From Achatina immaculata (Eukaryota > Mollusca > Gastropoda > Stylommatophora > Achatinidae): DNA of 64,000 bases. Below are positions 35,868-47,200 of this stretch, piece by piece (within the stretch, counting starts at the first letter, position 1; every line of letters starts with the position of its first letter). Below the pieces are notes generated by a model. That model ran no database searches. It was not told the DNA's origin and saw nothing but the letters and a program-made list of their open reading frames with translations. The position numbers were made by a program, and so were the translations under genes. Location: assembly GCA_009760885.1 (NCBI GenBank), contig CM019713.1, forward strand, positions 25,304,427 to 25,368,426. The letters are read 5' to 3'.

Positions 35868-36381
35868 CATTCATTCATTCCTTTGCATGTCCCTTGCGGA
35901 ACTTTGCCTCCCAAACAGCACTCCTGTAGGCCTCTCGGTTGTGAGCAAGATGGCCTGCTGCTGCTGCATCCATTTCCAGATCATCAACGATGTCTTGCAG
36001 CCATCTTCGTTTCGGTCTTCCTCTTTTTCTTTTTCCCATTATGTATCCTTCCAATACGGTCTTCTCTAAATTATCATGACGTTTAATGTGGCCAAAATAT
36101 TTAAGTTTTCTCTCTTTAATCCTCTTTACTAGCCAGCCTTCTTCAATATTAAGCTCTTGGAGTATAGATATATTTGTTCTTTTTTGTGTCCACGATATCT
36201 GGAGAACTCTTCTATAGCATTTACATTCAAAGGCATTTATGTGCTTCTCAGCTGTTTTGTTAAGTGTCCAGGTCTCACAGGCATATGTTGCGATAGGAAA
36301 GATGCATGCCCTTAAAAATCTTATTTTTGTGGTTCTGTCTGCTCCTCTCCACAGATTCTTTATTTGTTTTACTTTCTGAAG
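35868..36381 (-). mobile_element. LINE-A copy, 514 bp, perfect 12-bp target-site duplication
   Basis: Minus-strand LINE-A from the (GAAT)n end at 35868 to a 5' truncation at 36381. AGCTGTTGTGGT flanks it at 35856-35867 and 36382-36393. Frameshifts break the LINE reading. Confidence 0.92.
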
Positions 36382-36393
36382 AGCTGTTGTGGT

Positions 36394-36821
36394 AGCAGTA
36401 GCAAATACTGCTCAGGTATTCAGTAGCACACTCATTTTCTTTTATCAGTAGTAAAGTAAGAAGCAAAATGTTAGGAGCCAGGTAAGTATACGTTGTCTAG
36501 AAAAACTACAGACTACGGACTTTTGATGTGAGATAGAGAAACATAGTAAGAGAATGAAACCCCAGACTTCAGCATGATAAGAAACTGCTTAGAGGACAGT
36601 GCACTATCAGTTAGGTCATGAAGCACTCCCAGTTATCACCCATACTTCTAACATTTTTCTGTACACAAACTCCTTAGGTTTCCAACTTGCTAAAAAATCT
36701 ACTACAGTGAGAAGCAACCATGCCATTGTGAATGTCGTATGCAATTAGTCCAATACTGGCTTTGGAAGGTCGTGAAACATGTTCTGTGCTCTTTGCAGGT
36801 ACCAGTGGAGCTATTGTACGA
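36394..36821. other. Unassigned; tRNA-like SINE head on the minus strand at about 36555-36625
   Basis: On the minus strand, TGACCTAACTGATAGTGCAC resembles an A box and, about 45 bp downstream, GGGGTTTCATTC resembles a B box. This is the spacing of a tRNA-derived SINE promoter. No SINE body was recognised. Confidence 0.35.
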
Positions 36822-37914
36822 TGCTGGGGTGTCCAACTATATTGCACTCAAGGGCCACAACTGTATGCGGGAATCTGTCGGGTCGCATATAAATCAACTA
36901 GTTTTGCCAACATACATAAAAATAAGACATGTAAAGCTGACAAGTAAATGTAAATTTATTGCATGCTTTCATGTTTTTTTTAATGTTTCGCATGTTTTGA
37001 ACACAATAAATATTAAGCGCGCTTTTAAATATTATTACTAGCTGAGTACCCGACGTTGTCCGGGTATTTATTTATCCCAATCATGAAAGTTCTATTCATT
37101 TCCACAACATTCTAGACGGTTCTACAGAGTCTAGACTGTTCTACAGAATTCTATTCGACTAAACTTGGACTTAATTGTCATCAGGACTGTCACTAATCAG
37201 CTTAGCTACCCCGAACACTATGGATTGGACACTAATATCGGTCGTTTTCGATGCTTGGTACATGCCACCCCCTTCCCACCCCTAGCCCGAGGGCAACCCT
37301 CCCCAAGCCGATGGAGGCTGAACTTGGACTTAAACAGCACCGGGTATGTCACTATTCATCTCAGCGACCCAAAAACTATGGATTCGACACTAATATCGGT
37401 CGTTTTCGATGATTTGTAAATGTCACTCCCATCCCACCCCACCGCTAGCCCCCCGCCCCCATGTGGTTGGTGACTGATCAACCACTGTATAGGCACTCTC
37501 TGTTATGAAATAAATACTCTGGCCATTTTCTAAATGGACGCTGAGGTGAACAACAGTAGAGTGTCTTTCGTGAATCAGAAATCTGCTCAATGTATAATGT
37601 TTCTCGTTATTAATGCCAAAGGTTCAACACCTCAGCAGATATAACGTCATCGATTTGTGTGGGCTGATCTTTGTCAGTTACGACCGACAATCAAAACAGG
37701 CATAAATATAACGGCAATTACTTCCCAGCGTTCAGTGGGGTATTGTTTGCATCGATCGAAGACCCCACCATCCAGGCTCCCCAGGGGTCCAAGGGTTTAG
37801 CTAAACCCCATAGTGCACTGTCCAGATTGTAAGTCATAAGCGTGCCAAGTTTGGTTGAAATTGCTCCAGGCGTTCCAGCGTGATGCTCTAACATACACAC
37901 ACACATTCATATAT

Positions 37915-37999
<85 letters not shown>

Positions 38000-38092
38000 A
38001 TATAAATCTAATCAAATAAATTACATTTTCATAACAACCTCGGGGGCCGCAAAAATAGGCCGCACGGGCCGCCAGGTAGACACCCCTGGTCT
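36822..38092. mobile_element. hAT-like non-autonomous element split by another repeat
   Basis: The left part (36825-37036) starts CTGGGGTGTCCAACTATATT with GCACTCAAGGGCCACAACTG. The right part (38016-38092) ends CGGGCCGCCAGGTAGACACC CCTGG. The two ends are imperfect inverted repeats of the hAT non-autonomous type. The 37037-38000 repeat interrupts them. No clear 8-bp target-site duplication was seen. Confidence 0.55.
37037..38005. repeat. Dispersed repeat with AT-microsatellite tail, copy 2
   Basis: Begins ACTAGCTGAGTACCCGACGT and ends CCAGATTGTAAGTCATAAGC, GCTCCAGGCGTTCCAGCGTG, ACACACACATTC, then about 90 bp of (AT)n (37910-38005). Both termini match copy 1 at 22838-23790. The interior differs from about 37450 to 37790. 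Confidence 0.75.
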
Positions 38093-38870
38093 AGTGATTT
38101 CACATCTTGGTCTAAAATACCTAGCCGCCATCCTCTTGATCTAATATTTTGAGTTGTTCATACTGATTTAATTATTCACTTCTAAAATGTAATTTCTTCT
38201 TTGTAGTCATTCGTTAAACAAGTTATTTATCATTTTCTATACTGTGGACAATTTATTGTATCTGGTGTAATTTTTCTTTCCGTTTCGAATAGAATCGCTC
38301 TTAGCTACAGAAAGTTTATCAAAATACTGTATAATTTTACTACTGCTACTACTACTACTACTACTACTGTTCAATTTATCGATTTTATGAAAAATTTATG
38401 CCCAGATAACCAAGGTTTTTACTTTTATATACCCCTCAGTTACTATTATTATTACTACTACTACTATTATTAATGTTGTTGCTATTATTATTATTATAAG
38501 CCGAAATATGCTACCTTTGTCTAGTGTCAAAGCTAAATCTTCTCCATTACATTTGCCCTTGATATAGACAAGATGAAGACAATAAGGGCACGCAATCAGA
38601 GGTTACCAACGTCAGATCCATGACCCAGATTAGAATCGTGGGGAGGGGCCTAAGGTAATGTCGGGAGAAGAAAAACAAAACAAAACAAAACAAAAACCAT
38701 ACTCCTTACTGTTCATTAAAATGTTTTAAATATGTTATTTTTTATTCATGTTCTGAGTATTTCATAATGTATTGAACAATGTTGGGTTATTTACAGTTTT
38801 TGTTTGTTTGTTTGTTTTTGTGTGATTAATGGCGGAATTACTTTATTCTAAAGGCACTGAAACATTATAT
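38093..38870. other. No gene recognised
   Basis: AT-rich sequence with short (CTA)n/(TTA)n runs at 38340-38368 and 38450-38500 and AAAAC repeats near 38675-38695. Confidence 0.45.
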
Positions 38871-39088
38871 ATCTCTTCTCGGCTTTGGCTAAGATCAAAG
38901 CGGCTGAGGTCAAAGTGTCCCGCTTGGCAGGTACCCCGGTCAACATGCCCTTTGGTTAAACAAAAGCGTCTTTATTTTTTTTAACTAAACGAGATGCATG
39001 AGGCCTGCCCGGCACATTGAATGCCGGTGGTATGGTCCACATCTCGTTACGGGTGGACCCGGTTTTTGCAGTACCACCAGGTCAGGGC
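38871..39088 (+). ncRNA. U2 snRNA-related sequence, probably a pseudogene or U2-derived SINE
   Basis: The 5' part, ATCTCTTCTCGGCTTTGGCT AAGATCAAA, closely matches the 5' end of U2 snRNA (stem-loop I and the start of the branch-site region). The 3' part, GACCCGGTTTTTGCAGTACC ACCAGG (39056-39081), matches the U2 stem-loop IV region. In between, the branch-point recognition and Sm regions are not recognisable. AACGAGATG (38986) pairs with CATCTCGTT (39040), and CCGGCA with TGCCGG within it, so the middle can fold. With the core missing this is unlikely to be a working spliceosomal RNA. Confidence 0.55.
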
Positions 39089-40396
39089 CTGTTGTTTTCG
39101 TCGTCTTAAAAAAAAGTGTGTGTGTGTGTTTGTGTGTGTGTGTGTTTTAAATTTTTCAGGAATGTGATGTTTAAAAAATACGTTTCATGCGCTCAAAAAT
39201 AAGTTTGGGAACCGCTGGACTATATGAATGTGGCTTATCGTTTCACTCACAGGCCTGTAGATTTCTTCTTCCGCCTTTAGCTACCTCAAGTGAATCTTGT
39301 CAATAGCAAAAAAACAAAAAAACAAAATCCCGACACACTAGTTCCCAGTAAAATAAGCCATTTGTACAAAGAATATCTGAATCAAGGATCAAACACGCCG
39401 AACTACACATGTGGTTGCTATTGACTGAAGGTAAAATATAGGATTTGATAACTAAGTCATGGGAATAAATGTCTTTGCCAGAATCTACAGAAATTACATT
39501 GAAGAAGAAGATGAAGAAGAAGAAGAAGAAAGAAAGAAAGAAAGAAAGAAAGAACGAACGTACGAACAAACATACTTTATTTTCAAAAAGTTAAGAAGAA
39601 GAAAAAGAAAATGGTGGTGGTATGAATTATCGCCTTTTGGTTTTGAGGATTCGCTTTTGAGGAGTAGTTTTTTTATTTCTCGCAATAAATGAGGCACGGC
39701 CGTGAATGAAGCAGCTATAATTTGGCGAGGAACACAATATTTTGAAAACAAAAACAAGCAACGAAAACCCCATTATGTTCCATGAACTTCACAGCCTTCT
39801 TCTCTGTAAGGTTTCGGTTCAAAACCACATGCTACTGGATATTCTCCTGCTGAGCTAATTAAGCGAACATGCAACAAGCCTTCTGACTACAGGCAACCAC
39901 ATTCATAACCTGCTGGGTTAACTTGTCTCGGGTTTATCGACTAGCCCACAAACACAGTATTGTCCAAGCATACATGCATCTGTTGCTGTCCAAGAACTTC
40001 GTAACCTAAGAACGATAACAGCGGTATATCTGAGCTGGACATTTTATACATTTTGGCAAAGGTTTATTAAAACAATATCACGTACCACTTAAAACCAGTT
40101 CATTCGCTGCTGCTGATGATGTCATCTTTCGTCAGCGTAAGTCGTCAGCACTAAAATAATAATGCCTTTTTCGTATTTACAGCGCCAAGCTACAATAATA
40201 ATTTTTCAGAATTTACCTAGGTTTTTAAAAATTTTAATATTCATTTGATGATTCATCCAGACGGCATGTCACTAATTGTCTGGAAAGAAATAAAGTAAAG
40301 CTGTCAAAGGGGTGTGTTGCTTGATATTGATTTTTTATACTTTACAATTATTTTGGTTTGTAATAACAATATAACAATTTATTCATTTATGATGGC

Positions 40397-40440
<44 letters not shown>
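39089..40440. other. No gene recognised; microsatellites and a hAT-like end
   Basis: (GT)n at 39117-39143; AAGTTTGGGAACCGCTGG at 39202-39219 looks like a right-hand hAT terminus; (GAA)n/(GAAA)n at 39500-39555; (TA)n at 40400-40439. Confidence 0.45.
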
Positions 40441-40442
<2 letters not shown>

Positions 40443-40875
40443 TTCATTCATTTGCATGTCCCTTGCGGAACTTTGCCTCCCAAACAGCACTCCTGTAGGC
40501 CTCTCGGTTGTGAGCAAGATGGCCTGCTACTGTTGCATCCATCTCCAGATCGTCAACGATGTCTTGCAGCCATCTTCGTCTTGGTCTTTCTCTTTTTCTT
40601 TTTCCCATTATGTATCCTTCCAATACGGTCTTCTCTAAATTATCGTGACGTTTAATGTGTCCAAAATATTTAAGTTTTCTCTCTTTAATCCTCTTCACTA
40701 GCCAGCCTTCTTCAATATTAAGCTCTTGTAGTATAGATATATTTGTTCTTTTTTGTGTCCACGATATTTGGAGAACTCTTCTGTAGCATTTACATTCAAA
40801 GGCATTTATGTGTTTCTCAGCTGTTTTGTTAAGTGTCCAGGTCTCACAGGCATATACATGGAGATGTCGTGAAGC
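40441..40875 (-). mobile_element. LINE-A copy, best-preserved C-terminal reading
   Basis: A minus-strand frame (40444-40881) reads YACETWTLNKTAEKHINAFE, then CYRRVLQISWTQKRTNIS, EEGWLVKRIKERKLKYFGHI, KRERPRRRWLQDIVDDLE and WEAKFRKGHANE. This is the C-terminal tail typical of RTE/Jockey-like reverse transcriptase ORFs. It ends in (GAAT)n and is 5'-truncated near 40870, just upstream of the kinesin gene. Confidence 0.88.
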
Positions 40876-41122
40876 TAGCATATTTTTTTTTATTGTTGTT
40901 TAAATTAATAGGCGTTCGTGTAAACCACTACCTCAAGACATAACCATCGGGATATAACAGGCAGGACTATTTTCTGAGGTTTTGTCATTGTTACGAAATG
41001 AGAAGAAGATACCTTGTATCTTTTATCATACAATAGAGCGGGTACAGTTCACCCATTTGTTTTTCATTTCTCACACAAGAGAGCTCTTCTCATTCCGGTT
41101 TACAAAGATAACTTTCTGCGTG

Positions 41123-41221
41123 ATGGCAGGAGAAACTCATCCTAAAGCTCGAGTTTGGTGTCGTTTTAGACCAACAGAAAATTTTGCCAGTGATAATATT
41201 GCATTTATAGGCGACAAAAAG
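41123..41221 (+). CDS. KIF9: KIF9-like exon 1 (residues 1-33)
   Basis: [20 protein letters not shown] is followed by a segment ending GDKK, the first beta strand of the motor. It ends in phase 0 at AAAAAG|GCAAGA, a GC-AG type donor; no GT donor fits the family alignment. Confidence 0.85.
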
Positions 41222-44200
41222 GCAAGAAGCTCTTTTTTTTTTCACGTTCAACTATATATAGTGCATATGATCCAGTCAAACAACAAAACACTAACCTCTG
41301 TCCTGGCCGTTGCCTAGCTACGGCGTTCTTTGGATGGTATGTACTTCTTCTTCAGCTTTACTCTCTATTCATAATCTTCTCTCTCCAGTTGGTGACACCC
41401 ATTTCTTTTATATCCTCTTCTATGTTGTCTTTCCATCTCTGTCTTGGTCTAACCCTTGGTCTTGTTTCCCTCATCTCTTGTGCATACATAATTTTCGTTT
41501 GTCTGTTCTCTTCTATTCTTTCTACATGACACAGCCAGCGTAGTCTGTTCAGTTTCAAGACATTTATAATTTGTTGGGATTTAAATAAGCTCTTCAGTTC
41601 AGTGTTCTTTCTGTCTCTCCATTCTCCACTGTTGGTATCCTTTACCGGCCCAAAGATTATAAAGTAAAAAGGTAAAAGTAATCCTCTCATGCCTTTAGAG
41701 GCACATAAGGATATGGTGTTAGTGCCCATATTTTCCTTGACCTGTCAGCACACTAGAGGGTGATATGGTCAGTATCACACCTGGCCGCCTTTCCTTCCCA
41801 ACTCCAGAAGAAGTCGGGTACCCATTTCTACAGCTGGGTGACTGGGGCGCCTCTGGCCAGATTCAAACTTCCAACCTTCGCCATGAGAGACCAGTGCACT
41901 AACCACTTCGCCACTTTTTTGGTATGCACTTTTTGTCTTAAATTGAAAAAAAAAACCCAAACCCCTTGAGAATATATTATGGAGTCTTGGAATATTATGA
42001 AATACTACATTGAAATGATCAGTGATCGAACACACATAGATCAGTCATTGTTTTATTCAAGGAAACCTAAATCTGGTGCAACATGTGTGTTTCACTAATT
42101 AATTAATACATCGTCGTTTATAACACATAATTTATTCTAAAATAAATCTGTACAACATATCAAAGAATATAAGCTGCTCTTAAACTACCCAAATATTAAC
42201 TCTCTTCAAAGAACAAATACGAATTGGAATAACCAAAGAAGAGGCAAGAAGGTTTAGTTTTTAGCTGGGTATAGTTTATAGCTTACCGGACAAAATGCAG
42301 AAAATACTGGGTACAGTTTGTAGCATACCATACAAAACGTAGGAAATACCAGGTAAAGTTTTTTTGTATACTGAACAAAACACAGGAAATACTGGGTACA
42401 GTTTTTTGCATACAGTTCAGAACACAGGAATACCAGGTACAGTTTTTAGTATACCATACTTACTTTATCTGTCTTCTTGTACTGTGGAGTGTCGAGGGGA
42501 GATGTATTTGCTGTTTTTTAGCCAAATGGGTGGCCTCACTGATGGTCATGTGTCTCTCTGATACCACCTGTCCATCTCTTTCGGGGTCACAGTTTTTAGC
42601 ACACTAGACAAAATGTGGGAAATACTGAGTAAAGTTTTTAGCACACTAGACAAAATGTGGGAAATACTGAGTAAAGTTTTTAGCACACTAGACAAAATGT
42701 AGGAAATACTGAGTAAAGTTTTTAGCACACTAGACAAAATGTAGGAAATACTGAGTAAAGTTTTTAGCACACTAGACAAAATGTGGGAAATATTGAGTAA
42801 AGTTTTTAGCACACTAGACAAAATGTAGGAAATACTGAGTAAAGTTTTTAGCACACTAGACAAAATGTGGGAAATATTGAGTAAAGTTTTTAGCAAAATC
42901 AGAAACAATGAAAGTTTAAATAAGCATAGTGTTAGAGACAACCTGGCAGGATTAGCCTAAAAAATTCTGGACAAAGTGTTTTTGATGAGGGAGAATGGAA
43001 AATGGTAACAAAATGATAATGGTGGAATCTTCTTCTTCTTCTTCTTCATTCGCATTGTCTGTCTATATCTGCAGTCCTGTCTCTTGGATAAATTTCACTG
43101 TTTTTTGTAATTCATGTATGGAACCGTAGAGCTTATCTTCTTTAGTGGTTTCACTGGGCCAGTAATTATTTCTCAGTGTTTTATAGTTGATAATGGTGGA
43201 ATGAAATCCAGGACTCCAGAAGGAGCAACCTAGCTACAAAAGAGAAGACTGATCTTGCTTCAAGCCTGCGTAATCTCGTGGTCAGAAATGAAGGGAATGG
43301 ATTAGAGCTTCTGAAATGGTGATGAAATGAATGAAACTAACGTTGGTAGTTGTAAAAATATACCGGATTTTCTGCTGTATGACAAGTTGATGTGGTTTCT
43401 TTTTGTAAAACTGAAACATATATATATTGTATATGTTGCAGTCTATAGCATTATGTGTAAAATAATGATGTCCCTAGGCATTTGCATACTGTATGGGTGT
43501 GAAGTGTTAGTGCCTTCACATTTGTAAGCCACAACATTGTGAAATAACTAAAAAATTAATGAAAACGGCCAAGGCACATTTTTTTAATAGCAGTATCAAC
43601 ATCCTCGTTATCATCTGGTGCTTTGCCTGATGGTGTGGATGATCACTCCTGTTTACATGTCCTGATCTTCCAGCAGCTCAGTTGGTGAATTTCTTTCATT
43701 TGTCTGTCTGTTGTATTTTCTGCCTGTCTTCTGCTACTTCTTTCCCTGATTATCTCTCCCATTCTCAGAAAGTGTCCAGTGAATGCTAATTTCCTCTTCT
43801 TGTAGTTCTATTCTTATTTTTCTTCTAGTCCTTTGTCTCACAGAACTGAGAGCGGGGTATCGTTTGCTGGCAATGTGGTGAAGACATTTAGGCACAAACA
43901 GCATGTCATATGAGCAGTGGATGATGGCTCCCATTTTTTTGTGACCCAGAATAAAACTTAAAAAAAAAAAAACAGAGAATGGTGCAGTGCATCTTCAGCA
44001 GATTCTACCAGGGACCATCATGACCCCTGCCACATTGATTAGCCTGAGCTTATTACTAGGAGCACCAGTGGGGAGGTAGGACAGAAATTTTGGCCAGCTC
44101 CTGATAACTGGCCCTGACATCTGTGCCATCACTTCAGCATAGTTATAAATAGTTTAATTAAATTCTTTGTTTTACTGATTTTTATCACACATTCCGCAGA

Positions 44201-47200
44201 AAGTTCCATCATAGCTGTCCAAGATGTTCTGCACATCTTTTCTGAGATACGTCATTTCTCTAGCATCCAGTGATTTCTGTGTACAAATGCTAGCATTTGG
44301 TCAAATGCATCCCTTCTGTATTGTGAATTTTATTTATTCCTGATTTTCAGAATATCAGTGTTCACATAAGCTGCCCAAACACAAGGTTTATGAGCAGTCA
44401 GCTGTTTCACTGGTCTTTCAAACTTGATGGCGTTTTTTACAAAGCAGATCAAGAAACTGTGTACAACATTGTGGCCAGGGATATCATAAATGCATCATTA
44501 GATGGTTACAGTGGTTGGTCTGTTGTGTTTCTTTTGCCGTTTAATATAGTTTTAAATTGTTTGTGTGTATGTGTGTATGTCCGCATGCATGTGTGTTTGC
44601 GTGCGCATGCATTTATCTATCTATTCCTTATACATTCCCTTGTAGAAAGTAAACCACTGAGCCCTGGTATGAAGTCTGTATGTCTCTGTGGCATTGAAAA
44701 GTGTATGAGGAAGGAGACAAGACAAGGCAAGTATTTATTTGTCAGCAAGGTCAAGACCAAAGATGGTCAAGAGATTGGCCAAGACTTTGTTTCATCTCTT
44801 CATGGTTAACCGTTGTCCAGAACTGTGTAGCAGACTTCTGGTCAACAGGCAACGGATTTCTGGTCAACAGGCAACAGATTGTGAGGAGTTCACATCCATT
44901 AAACAGTTCATAACAGGTTGAATAATCAAATATCACATATCATGTGCAGCTGAAGAAGTTTTTTTGTTTTGCTTAATCCAGTGTTCAACCTCAGCCATAG
45001 AAAATCTAACGCTCTGTCATGAGGGCCAAGTTTTCAGTCTTCCCTGCCTGTTCCTGCAACCTTGTAAGCTTTGTGCTCGCAGATCATATCACTGTGGGAA
45101 AAGTCCAACAACATTGTGTTTTTCATGTCTTAAGTTATGTTTGTAGTACTGTATATATTTTTGGCTGAAATGTATAGGTATTATTTAAGTGACACATTAT
45201 GATCTTGTTTCACTTTCATATACTGCAAATTGTGAATACTTATAAAGTATTTTTCAGGAAACTTGTAATACATTTTCAGGAACATTTATATGTTATGGAC
45301 AAACAGGTGCTGGAAAAACATATACCATCTCTGGAATTTCACAAAAGTTTCAACATCGTGGGATTATCCCAAGGTCCATAACTGAGCTTTTTAAAGAGAT
45401 GAAGAACAGAAACAAATACAACATTACAGCCAGGTATTGTCAGTTTTGCTTATTGGATTTGATGAGGTTATGGAGATAGTACATATTAATTTTATGATGA
45501 AGGATGTTAAAGTGGATTCAGAGTGGCCAGTTTTGTGTTTGTTTTTTTTTTTTTACATATTTTATTTTGCTTCATCATTCAAAATTTAGGCCCAACAAAA
45601 TCTCAAGAGTTGCCAGGACAAAGTCCACAGTTTTTTTTTTTCCAGTTTTTTTCATGCAGGCCCAGGAGCTAGTCCAGACATTTTGGCACCTTGGACAAGG
45701 CTGTCTAGTCTGCATGAAACTTGTGTCTCAAAGGTCAGTGCTGTGTCTTTGAAGTCTGCACACAAGGTGAATGTCTAGTGACAATAATTGTAGAACTGGC
45801 CCTAGCCAGTCATAACCATTGCATTATATATGAAGTAGATGTCGAATGTTGCCTTTGTATAGTTTTAATTAAATTCCACTTCTCATTGGCTTTCTCAGAC
45901 ATTCATTGTTAATCTTTGCTATCGGACATACTCTGAATAAACTTTTGTTGCCTCCGATGGTTTTTATTTTGGGCTAACTATTGTCTAGGACTCATTTTCA
46001 CAGAGGAGAATTTCATTTTGCTTATTGCTGATTTCTTTTTCTGATATTCAGGTAGTTATTTTTCAGTCTGTTTGGAATTGTGGGAAAGATTTTCACAGCT
46101 GCTGATGTGAAATTATTAAACCTCTGGCCTTGTTTCAAATTAGTAAGTGCATTACACGGGCTAGTTTGAAGGCCCAGAGTAGACCCCCCCCCCCCAAACA
46201 GCGAGATACTTCTCAACCTCCACTACCTTGAAGACCATGGCAAGTCCTGCCTTGTTAGCTAGGCTCAGCCTGTTACTAGGAGCCACCCACAAGTGGAGAA
46301 GTGGACAGGGTCTTGATGAGCTCTGGTGTGCTGGCCCTGGCAGTTATGTTATGTTATCTTATATCTTATATCCTTCCCGTGCTGTTAAATGTCACATAGG
46401 GCTCGCAAAGTAGTTCACCAATTTTTCCTGTCTTCGGCGAGTCTTTCAACCTCATCAAGGGATTTTACGCCTGTTAATTTGGCCTCTCTTAACAATGTCA
46501 TCTTTAGAGTTTCACGTGGTCTGCCTCCTTTTCTTTGGCCTATTGTGTTCCACTTGATAGCCTGTTTTGGGATTCTCTGATCATTTCTTCTCATCAAGTG
46601 ACCAACATATGTCCATCTCCTTTTCCTGATCGCCCATGGAACTGGTTGTTGTTCAGTCATTTGTCTTAACTCTGCACTGTTCTTGAATTCGTTCCACTTG
46701 ATGCCGAGTATTTTCTTTCAGCATTTGTTTTCAAAAGAGTCTAATTTCTTGTCTATTTCTTTAGTTGTTTTCCACCTTTCACATGCATAAATGAGGGTGG
46801 ATATTACATTTGAATTGAATAGTCTTAACTTGTTTTTTGTGCTTATAATATCATATGTTCTCAAGATTCTTGAAGATTAATGCTGCTTTTACAATTTTAA
46901 TTCTAACTTCCTTTCTGGTGTCACCATTCTGGTCTATGTAGCTGCCAAGGTATGCAAATTGATTGACTTCTTCAATATCTGTCCCTTCTTATGTTATTAT
47001 GTTATCACTCTAACACAATTACCTTGGCCCCTCTGTCTCTCTGGAACTAATAACTTGAGATCAGTGTTCTGGTGATCTTCAAGTTTTAACGATATGCCTG
47101 ATGGGGACTGGGTTACAGTAGCTTGCAGAAAGTCTTGGAGGCAGCTCAACGTATTCTACCAGCATGAAGATGTCAGATTGCACCGAGTTAAGGGACAGTG

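Larger units (their letters stand above)
41222..44350 (+). other. KIF9-like intron 1 (GC-AG)
   Basis: 3.1 kb. It holds LINE-E, a tRNA-type SINE, a 42-bp minisatellite, a LINE 3' end and repeat R copy 3, each listed separately. The stretch 43191-43979 has nothing recognisable. Confidence 0.8.

Noticed and set aside
40982..41122. Upstream in-frame ATG at 40982 as kinesin start
   Set aside because: The extra 47 residues have no kinesin similarity and a Phe-rich composition typical of non-coding sequence; the family begins at the ATG at 41123.
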